Source: Pelomonas asaccharophilus_A (GTDB taxonomy: Bacteria; Pseudomonadota; Gammaproteobacteria; Burkholderiales; Burkholderiaceae_C). From it: DNA of 64,000 nucleotides. A model generated the notes under the pieces. That model was not told where the DNA came from, ran no database searches, and saw only the letters and a program-made list of their open reading frames with translations. Positions 17,996 to 26,357 of this stretch are shown here, piece after piece. The stretch is from contig NZ_JAVDXV010000003.1 in assembly GCF_031458115.1 (NCBI RefSeq), forward strand, positions 310,001 to 374,000. The letters are read 5' to 3'. Every line of letters begins with the position of its first letter. The stretch's first letter is position 1. The position numbers were made by a program, and so were the translations under genes.

Positions 17996-19177
17996 TTACA
18001 GCCCGGCAGCAGCGCGTAGCGCTGCCGCTTTGTCCGTTCTCTCCCAAGTGAACTCCGGCTCCTCGCGCCCGAAGTGGCCATAGGCCGCCGTCTTCGAGTA
18101 GATCGGGCGCAGCAGGTCCAGCATCTGGATGATGCCCTTGGGGCGCAGGTCGAAGTGCTCGTTGACCAGCTTGGCGATCTGCTCGTCGGGGATGACGCCC
18201 GTGCCTTCGGTGTAGACCGTCACGTTCATCGGGCGGGCCACGCCGATGGCATAGGCGACCTGGATCTGGCACTGGCGGGCCAGGCCGGCGGCGACGATGT
18301 TCTTGGCCACGTAGCGCGCCGCGTAGGCGGCCGAGCGGTCGACCTTGGACGGATCCTTGCCGGAGAACGCGCCACCACCGTGCGGGCAGGCGCCGCCGTA
18401 GGTGTCGACGATGATCTTGCGGCCGGTCAGGCCGCAGTCGCCCTGAGGGCCGCCGATGACGAAGCGGCCGGTCGGGTTGATCAGGTACTTGGTGTCCGCC
18501 GTCAGCCAGTCCTTGGGCAGCACGGGCTTGATCAGCTCCTCGCGGATGGCCTCGTAGAACTCCGGCGTCATCTTGTCGCCCAGGCTCATCTCGGGCGCGT
18601 GCTGCGTCGACAGCACGATGGTGTCGATGCTGTGCGGCTTGCCGTCCACATAGCGCATCGTGACCTGGCTCTTGGCGTCGGGGCGCAGGAAGGGCAAGCG
18701 GCCGTCCTTGCGCAGCTGGGCCTGGCGCTCCACCAAGCGGTGCGCGTAGTAGATGGGCGCGGGCATCAGCTCGGGCGTCTCGTCGCAGGCGTAGCCGAAC
18801 ATCAGGCCCTGGTCGCCGGCGCCGATGTTCAGGTGGTCGTCTGACGCGTGGTCCACGCCCTGGGCGATGTCGTTGGACTGCTTGTCGTAGGCCACGAGAA
18901 CCGCGCAACCCTTGTAGTCGATGCCGTACTCGGTGTTGTCGTAGCCGATACGCTTGATGGTGTCGCGCGCGACCTGGATGTAGTCCACATGCGCGTTCGT
19001 CGTGATCTCGCCCGCCAGCACCACCAGGCCGGTGTTGCACAGCGTCTCGGCGGCCACGCGGCTGCGCGGGTCCTGCTCAAAAATGGCGTCGAGGATGGCG
19101 TCCGAGATCTGGTCGGCCACCTTGTCGGGGTGTCCTTCGGAGACGGATTCGGATGTGAAGAGGAAGTCGTTGGCCAC
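17996..19177 (-). CDS. metK: S-adenosylmethionine synthetase
   Basis: A 393-residue cytoplasmic enzyme making S-adenosylmethionine from methionine and ATP. Landmarks: FTSESVSEGHPDKVADQISDAILD at the N-terminus (HPDK, ATP/metal site), GAGDQGLMFGYACDET, and GGGAFSGKDPSKVDRSAAYAARYVAKNIVAAGLA (P-loop-like). It is full length for the family. The start codon is GTG (19177-19175) with AGGAG at 19189-19185, 7 bases away. It is divergent from lpxL, the usual arrangement in Burkholderiales. Its 3' end carries a duplicated tail and a strong terminator. Confidence 0.97.
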   Translation of the reverse strand: MANDFLFTSESVSEGHPDKVADQISDAILDAIFEQDPRSRVAAETLCNTGLVVLAGEITTNAHVDYIQVARDTIKRIGYDNTEYGIDYKGCAVLVAYDKQSNDIAQGVDHASDDHLNIGAGDQGLMFGYACDETPELMPAPIYYAHRLVERQAQLRKDGRLPFLRPDAKSQVTMRYVDGKPHSIDTIVLSTQHAPEMSLGDKMTPEFYEAIREELIKPVLPKDWLTADTKYLINPTGRFVIGGPQGDCGLTGRKIIVDTYGGACPHGGGAFSGKDPSKVDRSAAYAARYVAKNIVAAGLARQCQIQVAYAIGVARPMNVTVYTEGTGVIPDEQIAKLVNEHFDLRPKGIIQMLDLLRPIYSKTAAYGHFGREEPEFTWERTDKAAALRAAAGL

Positions 19178-19203
19178 TTTTAAACTCCTGGTTGCTTGGG
19201 TCG

Positions 19204-19236
19204 GCGTTGCCTGACCTCAGGAGGTGCGGCGAACGC
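19204..19236 (-). promoter_or_regulatory. Possible structured leader of metK
   Basis: Within the ~125 bp metK-lpxL gap, GCGTT (19204-19208) can pair with AACGC (19232-19236), enclosing a hairpin ACCT-cctg-AGGT. I compared it by memory with SAM and SAH riboswitches and could not make a convincing match, so this is only a nested stem close to the metK ribosome site. Confidence 0.25.
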
Positions 19237-19304
19237 TTTAGCAGGATTTGTGAATCGCCCCGCAAGTAGTTCATTAACTCGGCGATGCGCCAAGTATAAG
19301 AAAC

Positions 19305-20183
19305 ATGGGTTGGCTCTTTCGCTGCATGTCCCGGCTTCCTCTGGCGTTATTGCACGCATTGGGGGCGCTTCTGGGGTGGCTGGTGTTCCTTGCGTCGGGC
19401 ACCTACCGCCAGCGCTTCAAGGCCAACGTGGCCCAGGCGGGCATTCCCTGGGCGCAGGCCCGGCCCGCCGTCGCGGCCGCCGGACGCATGGCGGCCGAGC
19501 TGCCGTGGCTGTGGATCACGCAGAAGGGGCGGCCCTTCGGTGAGCGGCTGCGCTGGGAGGGCGGTGAATTGATCGCTGCCGCGCTGGCCGAGAAGCGGGG
19601 GCTGGTCGTCATGACGCCGCACCTGGGCTGCTTCGAGATCTGCGCCCAGGCCATCGCGGAGCGCTTCACCAGCGCCGAGGCGCCCATCACCGTGCTGTAC
19701 CGCCCGGCCCGTCAGGCGGCGCTGCGGGATGTGATGGCCGGCTCGCGCGAGCGGCCCGGGCTGGCGACGGCACCCGCCTCGCTGGCCGGCGTGCGCCAGA
19801 TGATCCGCGGGCTGCGCAAGGGCGAGGTCATCGGCCTGCTGCCCGACCAGGTGCCGCCCGACGGCCTGGGCGTCTGGGCGCCGTTCTTCGGTCGCCCCGC
19901 CTACACGATGACGCTGGCCGCGCGCCTGGTGCAGCAGACCGGCGCGGCGCTGCTGTTGATCTGGGGCGAGCGCCTGCCCGGCGGCGAAGGCTTTGTCGTG
20001 CACGTGCTGCCGGCGCCGCAGATCGCGAAGGACGCGTCGGCCGAGGATGCGGCGGCCATCGTCAACGCCGCAATGGAAAGCCTGATCCGCCGCGCGCCGG
20101 GGCAATACCTGTGGGGCTATCACCGCTACAAGCAGCCGCGCGGCCTCGACATCGGCGCGGCGCCTCCTACGCCGGAAGGCTGA
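19305..20183 (+). CDS. lpxL: Lipid A biosynthesis acyltransferase (LpxL/HtrB family)
   Basis: A 292-residue inner-membrane-associated enzyme that adds a secondary acyl chain to the Kdo-lipid A precursor. The catalytic HX4E motif is His106-LGCF-Glu111. The arginine-containing block YRPARQ and the LLPDQVPPDGLGVWAPFFGRPAYT segment are family hallmarks. An N-terminal hydrophobic helix (about 11-31) anchors it. One acyltransferase gene is seen here, whereas some relatives have two in tandem. Its last 17 bp overlap the 3' end of the convergent histidine kinase gene. Confidence 0.92.
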   Translation: MGWLFRCMSRLPLALLHALGALLGWLVFLASGTYRQRFKANVAQAGIPWAQARPAVAAAGRMAAELPWLWITQKGRPFGERLRWEGGELIAAALAEKRGLVVMTPHLGCFEICAQAIAERFTSAEAPITVLYRPARQAALRDVMAGSRERPGLATAPASLAGVRQMIRGLRKGEVIGLLPDQVPPDGLGVWAPFFGRPAYTMTLAARLVQQTGAALLLIWGERLPGGEGFVVHVLPAPQIAKDASAEDAAAIVNAAMESLIRRAPGQYLWGYHRYKQPRGLDIGAAPPTPEG

Positions 20184-21429
20184 GCCGCGCCTCCAGCCCG
20201 CCGCCGTCGCGCGGCAGCAGTTCCAGCGTGGCGCCGAGTGCCTGAGCCAGCCGTTGTGCGATGGCCAGGCCCAGCCCGGTGCCGCCGCCGTCACGGTGGC
20301 GCGACGCCTCCAGCCGCACAAACGGCTGTAACGCGGCCTGCAGCTGCTCGGCCGGAATGCCGGGCCCGCGGTCCAGCACGGCGATGCGCAGGCCGCCGGG
20401 CTGCGGCGTGACGACCACGTCGGCCGTGCCAGCGAACTTGATCGCGTTGTCCAGCAGGTTGCCGACAACGCGGCGCAGCGCGCGTGGCCGTGTCGTAACT
20501 GGCGGCAGCGCGTGGGGTGCCTGCAGCCGCGCCGCGTGGCCGGCGTCCTGCGCGTCGCAGACCAGGCCGTCCAGCAGCGCCAGCAGGTCCACCGCATGCG
20601 GTGCCTCCTCGGCCGCGTGCGCGCTGGCGGCGTAGTCCAGGCCTTCGGCCACCAGGCCGCGCATCTCGTCGATGTCGGCCAGCAGCTTGTCGCGGGCGCC
20701 GACATCGGGCAGCAGCTCGCTGCGCAGCCGCATGCGCGTCAGCGGCGTCTGCAGGTCGTGCGTGATGGCCGCCAGCATGTGGGCGCGCTCGCGCAGATGG
20801 CCCTGGATGCGCGCCTGCATCGCGTTGAAGGCGCGCGCGGCGGCGGCAACCTCGCGCGGGCCGGTCTCCTCCAGCGGCGGCGTGGCCGGGTCGGCGCCCA
20901 GGCGCTCGGCCGCCTGCGTCAGCCGCCGCAGCGGCCGCGTGGCCAGGCGCACGGCCGCCCAGCCGCAGCCGGCCAGCACGGCGATCTGCGCGGCCAGCAG
21001 CGCCAGCGTGCCGGCCGAGGGCGTGAGCGCCGGCGGCTGCGCGCGCACGGTCAGCGGCGCGCCATCGGCCAGCCGCAGCGCGAACACCAGCTCGCCGTCC
21101 GGGCGCACGCCCGACGCGGTCACGCGGACCTCGCGTGCCAGCGTCTGCGCCAGGCTGTCGGCCTGCGGCGAGGGGGCCAGGTCGGCGGGCGCTGCGGCCA
21201 GCTCATAGCGGTAGTGGGGGCGCGCCAGCCTGGCCAGCCAGCGCGGGCGCTCGGCCTCGGGCAGGCGCTCCAGCACGGCGACGGCGGTGGCCACGTCGCG
21301 GCCCAGGTAGGCCTGCGTCATGCGGCCCATGGCCTCGCCTCGCTCGGCCAGCCAGGCGCCGCTGGACAGCGCATAGGCCAGCAGCAGGCCCAGCCCCAGC
21401 AGCGCGACGATGCGGCCCGCCAGGCTCAT
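20167..21429 (-). CDS. Two-component sensor histidine kinase
   Basis: A 420-residue inner-membrane kinase of the EnvZ/PhoQ-like class: transmembrane helix about 7-27, short periplasmic sensor, second helix about 141-160, HAMP (RLATRPLRRLTQAAERLGAD), H-box AAITHDLQTPLTRMR with His224, N-box NLLDNAIKFA, and G-boxes DRGPGIP and GGTGLGLAIAQRLA. ATG 21429 overlaps the response-regulator stop by 4 bp. Together they form an operon; the stimulus and regulon are unknown. The kinase and the lpxL gene overlap tail to tail. Confidence 0.93.
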   Translation of the reverse strand: MSLAGRIVALLGLGLLLAYALSSGAWLAERGEAMGRMTQAYLGRDVATAVAVLERLPEAERPRWLARLARPHYRYELAAAPADLAPSPQADSLAQTLAREVRVTASGVRPDGELVFALRLADGAPLTVRAQPPALTPSAGTLALLAAQIAVLAGCGWAAVRLATRPLRRLTQAAERLGADPATPPLEETGPREVAAAARAFNAMQARIQGHLRERAHMLAAITHDLQTPLTRMRLRSELLPDVGARDKLLADIDEMRGLVAEGLDYAASAHAAEEAPHAVDLLALLDGLVCDAQDAGHAARLQAPHALPPVTTRPRALRRVVGNLLDNAIKFAGTADVVVTPQPGGLRIAVLDRGPGIPAEQLQAALQPFVRLEASRHRDGGGTGLGLAIAQRLAQALGATLELLPRDGGGLEARLSLPA

Positions 21430-22163
21430 GAGGGCAGGGGCTCGACGTCCGCGCAGAACACATAGCCCTCGTTGCGCACGGTCTTCAGCAGCCGGGGCTC
21501 CTTGGCGTCGTCGCGCAGCCGGCGGCGCAGTCGGCTGACCAGCAGGTCGATGCTGCGGTCGAACGGGTCGGCGTCGCGCCCTTGTGTCAGGTTCAGCAGC
21601 TGGTCGCGGCTGAGGATGCGCTGCGGGTGGTCCAGCAACGTGCGCAGCAACCGGTACTCGCCGCCGGTCAGCGGCACCAGCGTGCCGGCCGGGTCCAGCA
21701 GATGGCGGGCGGTCGTGTCCAGCACCCAGTCCTGGAAGCCCAGCCGCCGGGCCTGGCGCTGCGGGCTCAGCCGGGGCGGCAGCTGGCGCGTGCGGCGCAG
21801 CACGGCGCGGATGCGTGCCAGCAGCTCGCGCGTCGCGAAGGGCTTGGCGAGGTAGTCGTCGGCGCCCATCTCCAGGCCCAGCACGCGGTCGGCTTCGTCG
21901 CCGCGTGCGGTCAGCATCAGGATGGGCAGCGGTTCCACCTCGCGGGCGCGCAGGTCGCGGCACAGCGCGAGGCCGTCTTCGCCGGGCAGCATCAGGTCCA
22001 GCACCAGCAGGTCTATGGCCTCGCGTGCCAGCACCGCGCGCATCTCGCTGCCGCGCGTTGCGGTGCTGATGCGGTAGCCGGCGGCGCGCAGGTATTCGGC
22101 CAGCAATGCCAGCAGCTGGCGGTCGTCGTCGACGAGCAGCAGGTGGTCGATGCGGTCTGGCAT
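21426..22163 (-). CDS. OmpR-family response regulator
   Basis: A 245-residue DNA-binding regulator partnered with the downstream kinase. Receiver domain: acidic VDDD at 11-14, phospho-acceptor Asp56 (LLVLDLMLPG), Thr in LTAR, and Lys107 (AKPF). The C-terminal winged helix (GGEYRLLRTLLDHPQRILSRDQLL ... SIDLLVSRLRRRL) is the OmpR/PhoB type. The frame stays open upstream, but MPDRIDHLLLVDDD is the natural start. It is divergent from the DUF2147 gene, leaving ~135 bp for promoters. Confidence 0.94.
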   Translation of the reverse strand: MPDRIDHLLLVDDDRQLLALLAEYLRAAGYRISTATRGSEMRAVLAREAIDLLVLDLMLPGEDGLALCRDLRAREVEPLPILMLTARGDEADRVLGLEMGADDYLAKPFATRELLARIRAVLRRTRQLPPRLSPQRQARRLGFQDWVLDTTARHLLDPAGTLVPLTGGEYRLLRTLLDHPQRILSRDQLLNLTQGRDADPFDRSIDLLVSRLRRRLRDDAKEPRLLKTVRNEGYVFCADVEPLPS

Positions 22164-22298
22164 GCCGGCACGATAGCCCAGCGATGGCGGCGGTTTGTAT
22201 CGCTCTTTGTCTGCCGTGGCTGGCCGAGACGCATGGACATCGCCGCGATACCGCCGCCCCCTGCAATGGCGCCTCCATCCACTTGAACGAGGTGATCC

Positions 22299-22751
22299 AT
22301 GCGAGTTGCTGTCCTTCTCATCGCGCTGCTGGCCGGCGGGGCCCGCGCCGACGCCGACCCGCGCGGCCTGTGGCTGACGGCCAGCGGCAACCTGGAGGTG
22401 CTGGTCGCGCCCTGTGGTGCGGCCTTGTGCGGCAAGGTCGCGCGCGTGGTCGCCAACCAGTCCATGAGCCGGCCCGGCGAGGCGATGCCGGCCGACGCGC
22501 AACCGGCGCAGGAGGGCATGGACATCCTGCTGGACTTCCTGCCCTCCAGCAGCGAAACGCGGCCCGACGGCCGGCGTGTGACGACCGAGTGGCGCGGCCG
22601 CATCTTCAACCGCGAGAACGGCAAGACCTACCGCTGCCTGATGTCGGTCGGCCAGGGCGGCGAGCTGCAGCTGCGCGGCTATGTGGGGCTGCCGATGTTC
22701 GGCCGGACGCAGACCTGGCAGCGCGTGCCGCACGCGGAGGTGGCGAAGTGA
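22299..22751 (+). CDS. DUF2147 family secreted protein
   Basis: A 150-residue protein with signal peptide (MRVAVLLIALLAGGARADA). It has the family pattern: GLWLTASGNLEVLVAPCGAALCGKV near the N-terminus and RIFNRENGKTYRCLMSV...LRGYVGLPMFGRTQTWQRV at the end. DUF2147 proteins are small lipocalin-like periplasmic proteins of uncertain function. The stop overlaps the GTG start of the following thiol-redox gene (GTGA), suggesting a functional link to disulphide handling. Confidence 0.88.
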   Translation: MRVAVLLIALLAGGARADADPRGLWLTASGNLEVLVAPCGAALCGKVARVVANQSMSRPGEAMPADAQPAQEGMDILLDFLPSSSETRPDGRRVTTEWRGRIFNRENGKTYRCLMSVGQGGELQLRGYVGLPMFGRTQTWQRVPHAEVAK

Positions 22752-23884
22752 GCGGCTGGCTGCCGCTGGCCGCCGCGTTCGGCGCCGGGCTGGCCACGAT
22801 CGCCAGCCCCTGCGTGCTGCCGGTGCTGCCTGCTTTGCTGGGCAGCAGCTTGGGCAAGCCCGACCCGTGGCGGCCGCCGCTGGTGGTGCTGGGCTTTGTC
22901 GCCGCGTTCAGCGCGCTGGCGCTGGCGTTCGGCGCGTCGGCGGAGCTGCTGGGCCTGTCCGCCGGCGCGGTGCGCGATGTCGCGGCCGTCGCGCTGCTGG
23001 GTCTGGGGCTGCTGCTGTTGTGGCCGGCGCTGTGGGCGCGACTGGCGCTGCGGCTGGGCGGCGTGGCGGATCTGGCGCAGCGCTTTGGCCAGGGTGGTGG
23101 GCGTCTCGGCGCGCTGGCGCTGGGTGCCAGCCTGGGCGCGCTGTGGACACCTTGTGCCGGCCCGGCGCTCGCCAGCATCCTGGCGCTGGTGGCCGCCGCG
23201 ACGGACCCTGGCGCCGCGGCGGTGCTGCTGGTCGCCTACGCGGCCGGTGCGGGCGGCCCCATGCTGGCCGTGGCCTATGGCGGCCAGCGCTTGGCCGCGT
23301 GGCTGCGCGGCCGGGCCGGCGTCGTCGCGCGGCTGCGCCAGGGCTTGGGCGCGCTCATCCTGCTGACGGCCGGCGCCAGCCTGGCCGACGTCAGCAGCGC
23401 CTGGGTGGCAGCGTTGACCGCGCCGGTGGAGTCGGCCCAGGGCCAGGTCACGGGCCGCCCGGCACCCGAATTGCCGCCGGGCCGGGCCTGGATCAACAGC
23501 CCGCCGCTGACGCTGCAGCAGTTGCGCGGCCGGCCGGTGCTGATCGACTTCTGGACCTGGGACTGCGTGAACTGCGTGCGCAACGCGCCGGTGATCGAGC
23601 GGCTGCACCGGCGCTTTGCGGACCGCGGCCTGGTGGTCATCGGCGTGCACACGCCGGAGTTCGCGCACGAGCGGCCGCTGGACGGCGTGCAGGCCGCCGT
23701 GCGGCGGCTGGGGCTGGGCTATGCGGTCGTGCAGGACAACGATTTCGGCATCTGGCGCGCCTTCGGCAACCGCTACTGGCCGGCGGCCTGGCTCATCGAC
23801 GCGGACGGGCGCATCGTCTACCGGCACGAAGGGGAGGGCGGAGAGGCCCGACTTGCCGCGGCGATAGAGGCGGCGTTGCGATAA
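22748..23884 (+). CDS. CcdA-thioredoxin fusion (DipZ-like cytochrome c biogenesis/thiol protein)
   Basis: A 378-residue fusion. The N-terminal six-helix CcdA/DsbD-like domain has the cysteines Cys22 (ASPCVLPVLPALLG) and Cys136 (LWTPCAGPALASIL) that carry reducing equivalents across the inner membrane. The C-terminal periplasmic thioredoxin-like domain has the motif WTWDCVNCVRNAP (Cys273, Cys276), as in DipZ proteins. Expected role: delivering electrons to periplasmic disulphides. GTG 22748 overlaps the DUF2147 stop. Ends 9 bp before dapF. Confidence 0.9.
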   Translation: MSGWLPLAAAFGAGLATIASPCVLPVLPALLGSSLGKPDPWRPPLVVLGFVAAFSALALAFGASAELLGLSAGAVRDVAAVALLGLGLLLLWPALWARLALRLGGVADLAQRFGQGGGRLGALALGASLGALWTPCAGPALASILALVAAATDPGAAAVLLVAYAAGAGGPMLAVAYGGQRLAAWLRGRAGVVARLRQGLGALILLTAGASLADVSSAWVAALTAPVESAQGQVTGRPAPELPPGRAWINSPPLTLQQLRGRPVLIDFWTWDCVNCVRNAPVIERLHRRFADRGLVVIGVHTPEFAHERPLDGVQAAVRRLGLGYAVVQDNDFGIWRAFGNRYWPAAWLIDADGRIVYRHEGEGGEARLAAAIEAALR

Positions 23885-23893
23885 TCGCCGCCC

Positions 23894-24733
23894 ATGAGAG
23901 TGCGCTTCACCAAGATGCAGGGGGCCGGCAACGATTTCGTGGTCATCGACGCGACGAAGCAGCCCTTCAGCCTGACGCCCGAGCAGATGCGCCGGCTGGG
24001 CGACCGCCGCTTCGGCGTCGGCTGCGACCAGATCCTGGTCATCGAGCCCAGTACGGACGCCGGCGCGGACTTCCGCTACCGCATCTTCAACAACACCGGC
24101 GACGAGGTGGAGCACTGCGGCAACGGCGCGCGCTGCTTCGTTCGCTACGTGGTGGACGCCGGCCTGACGGACAAGCGCCAGGTGTATGTCGACACGATGA
24201 ACCGCCGCCTGCTGCTGACGCTGCAGGACGATGGTCGCGTGACGGTGGACATGGGCGCGCCGGTGTTCGAGCACGCGGCGCTGCCGTTCGACGCCCAGGG
24301 CCTGGTGCCGCGCATCGTCAACGGCTTCGAGCTGTGGCCGGTGGAGGGCGTGGAGCTGGCGGTGGTGTCCATGGGCAACCCGCATGCGGTGCAGCGCGTG
24401 GACGATGTCGATGCGGCGCCGGTGACCACGCTTGGCCCGGTCATCGAGCACCAGCTGCGCTTCGCGAAGCGCGTCAACGCCGGCTTCATGCAGGTGCTGG
24501 CGCGCGACCGCATCGCGCTGCGCGTCTACGAGCGCGACGCCGGCGAGACGCTGGCCTGTGGCACCGGCGCCTGTGCGGCCGTGGTGGCCGGCATACGCCT
24601 GGGCTGGCTGGATGCCGCCGTGGAGGTGCAGACGCGCGGCGGTCTGCTGAAGATCGAATGGGCGGGCGGAGACAGCCCCGTGCTGATGACCGGCCCCGCA
24701 ACCCGAGTTTTTGACGGAGAGATCACGCTGTGA
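23894..24733 (+). CDS. dapF: Diaminopimelate epimerase
   Basis: A 279-residue enzyme converting LL- to meso-diaminopimelate for lysine and peptidoglycan synthesis. Both catalytic cysteines are present: Cys75 in NTGDEVEHCGNGARC and Cys222 in ETLACGTGACA. The start MRVRFTKMQGAGNDFVVID is the family's N-terminal signature. Full length. Its stop overlaps the GTG of the DUF484 gene by 4 bp, part of the dapF-DUF484-xerC run conserved across many proteobacteria. Confidence 0.97.
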   Translation: MRVRFTKMQGAGNDFVVIDATKQPFSLTPEQMRRLGDRRFGVGCDQILVIEPSTDAGADFRYRIFNNTGDEVEHCGNGARCFVRYVVDAGLTDKRQVYVDTMNRRLLLTLQDDGRVTVDMGAPVFEHAALPFDAQGLVPRIVNGFELWPVEGVELAVVSMGNPHAVQRVDDVDAAPVTTLGPVIEHQLRFAKRVNAGFMQVLARDRIALRVYERDAGETLACGTGACAAVVAGIRLGWLDAAVEVQTRGGLLKIEWAGGDSPVLMTGPATRVFDGEITL

Positions 24734-25440
24734 GTTCCAACCCGGCCGCCGACGCGGTGCAAGGCATCACCGAAACCGACATCGCCAACTACCTGGCGGC
24801 CACGCCCGGCTTCTTCGAGCGCCACGCGGCGCTGCTGGCCAGCGTGCAACTGCAGCACCCGCATGGCGCGCGCGCCGTGTCGCTGCAGGAGCGCCAGGCC
24901 GAGATGCTGCGCGACAAGATCAAGGGCCTGGAGCTGCGCGTCGTCGACATGATCCGCAACGGCCAGGACAACGTCGCCATCGCCGACCGCCTGCATCGCT
25001 GGACGCTGGCCGTCATGCGCGCCGCCGGCACGCCGGCCGAGCTGCCGGGCGTGCTGCTCAGCGAACTGCGCCACCAGTTCATGATTCCGCAGGCCAGCCT
25101 GCGGCTGTGGGGCGTGGCGCCCGCGCACGAGGCGGCCGAGTTCGCGGCCTCGGTCAGCGCCGACGTGAAGAGCTTCGCCAGCAGCCTGAGCCAGCCCTAC
25201 TGCGGCGTGAACTCGGGCTTCGAGGCGGCGCGCTGGCTGGGTCTGAGTGAAAGTGGCGGCATCGCGACGTCGCTGGCGCTGATTCCGCTGGCCCAGCCCA
25301 AGGTCAACGACGGCAAGCCCTTCGGCCTGCTGGTGCTGGGCTCGCCCGACCCGACGCGCTACACGGCCGAGATGGGCACGGACTTCCTGACCCGCGTGGG
25401 CGAGATCGCCAGCGCCGGGCTGGCTGGCCTGCTGGCCTGA
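24730..25440 (+). CDS. DUF484 family protein
   Basis: A 236-residue GAF-like protein. The N-terminus IANYLAATPGFFERHAALLASVQLQHPHGARAVSLQERQ is the classic DUF484 signature. A coiled-coil stretch and a GAF-type domain follow (SLALIPLAQPKVNDGKPFGLLVLGSPDPTRY). Its function is unknown, but it is almost always found between dapF and xerC. GTG start at 24730 overlaps dapF; its TGA overlaps the ATG of xerC by one base. Confidence 0.93.
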   Translation: MSSNPAADAVQGITETDIANYLAATPGFFERHAALLASVQLQHPHGARAVSLQERQAEMLRDKIKGLELRVVDMIRNGQDNVAIADRLHRWTLAVMRAAGTPAELPGVLLSELRHQFMIPQASLRLWGVAPAHEAAEFAASVSADVKSFASSLSQPYCGVNSGFEAARWLGLSESGGIATSLALIPLAQPKVNDGKPFGLLVLGSPDPTRYTAEMGTDFLTRVGEIASAGLAGLLA

Positions 25441-26357
25441 TGTTGCTGGAGGACTTCGGCGAGTATTTGCAGCACGCCCGCGTGCAGCAACGCCTGAGTC
25501 CGCGCACGCTGCAGCTCTACACCGATGGCCTGGCGCGGTTGCAGGGCATGCTGGTCGATGCGTCCATAGCCCCGCGCACGCTGAGCCTCGCGCAGGCGCG
25601 GCGCCTGGCCGCGCTGCTGCACAAGCAAGGCCTGGCGCCCAAGTCCATCGCGCTGCTGCTGTCGGTCTGGCGCAGCTGCTACCGCTGGCTGGGCCTGCAG
25701 GGCCGCGTGGCGCTGAACCCCTTCGACGGCCTGAAGGCACCCAAGGCGCCCAAGCCGCTGCCCAAGGCGCTGGGCGTGGACGACGCCGTGCAGCTGGCCA
25801 ATCACGTGCCGGACGAGATCGCCGATTCCCGTCTGGAGGCGCGTGACCGCGCGATGGTCGAGATGCTGTACGGCGCCGGCCTGCGCGCTGCCGAGCTGAT
25901 CGGCCTGGACGCGCAGGCCAGCGGCCAGGCGGCCGGCTGGGTCGACCTGCAGTCCATGGAAGTTCATGTGCTGGGCAAGGGCGGCAAGCGCCGCAGCACG
26001 CCGCTGGGCCGTGCCGCGGCCGAGGCGCTGAAGGACTGGCTGGCCGTGCGCGATCAACTCGCGGCGCCCGGCGAGCCGGCGCTGTTTGTCGGCGCGCGCG
26101 GCCACCGCGTGGCCGGCTCGGTGCTGCGCACCATGCTGTCCAACCGCGCGATCAGCGCCGGCATGCCGGCCCATGTCCATCCGCACATGCTGCGCCATAG
26201 CTTCGCCTCGCACCTGCTGCAGTCCAGCGGCGACCTGCGCGCGGTGCAGGAGCTGCTGGGCCATGCCCACATCACGACGACCCAGGTCTACACGCAGCTC
26301 GATCTGCAGCACCTGGCTCGCATCTACGACGCCGCCCACCCACGGGCAAAGAAATGA
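25440..26357 (+). CDS. xerC: Tyrosine recombinase XerC
   Basis: A 305-residue site-specific recombinase that, with XerD, resolves chromosome dimers at dif. The catalytic set is complete: Arg149 (YGAGLRAAEL), Lys180 (LGKGGK), His249 and Arg252 (HMLRHSFASHLL), His275 (LGHAHITTTQVY) and the nucleophile Tyr284. The N-terminal SAM-like domain starts LEDFGEYLQHARVQQRLSPRTLQLY. Size, motif spacing and position after DUF484 support XerC rather than XerD. It is coupled to the next gene by ATGA overlap. Confidence 0.95.
   Translation: MLLEDFGEYLQHARVQQRLSPRTLQLYTDGLARLQGMLVDASIAPRTLSLAQARRLAALLHKQGLAPKSIALLLSVWRSCYRWLGLQGRVALNPFDGLKAPKAPKPLPKALGVDDAVQLANHVPDEIADSRLEARDRAMVEMLYGAGLRAAELIGLDAQASGQAAGWVDLQSMEVHVLGKGGKRRSTPLGRAAAEALKDWLAVRDQLAAPGEPALFVGARGHRVAGSVLRTMLSNRAISAGMPAHVHPHMLRHSFASHLLQSSGDLRAVQELLGHAHITTTQVYTQLDLQHLARIYDAAHPRAKK

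Noticed and set aside
19178..19304. SAH or SAM riboswitch upstream of metK
   Set aside because: I could not lay out the conserved core of either class; only a nested stem is supported.
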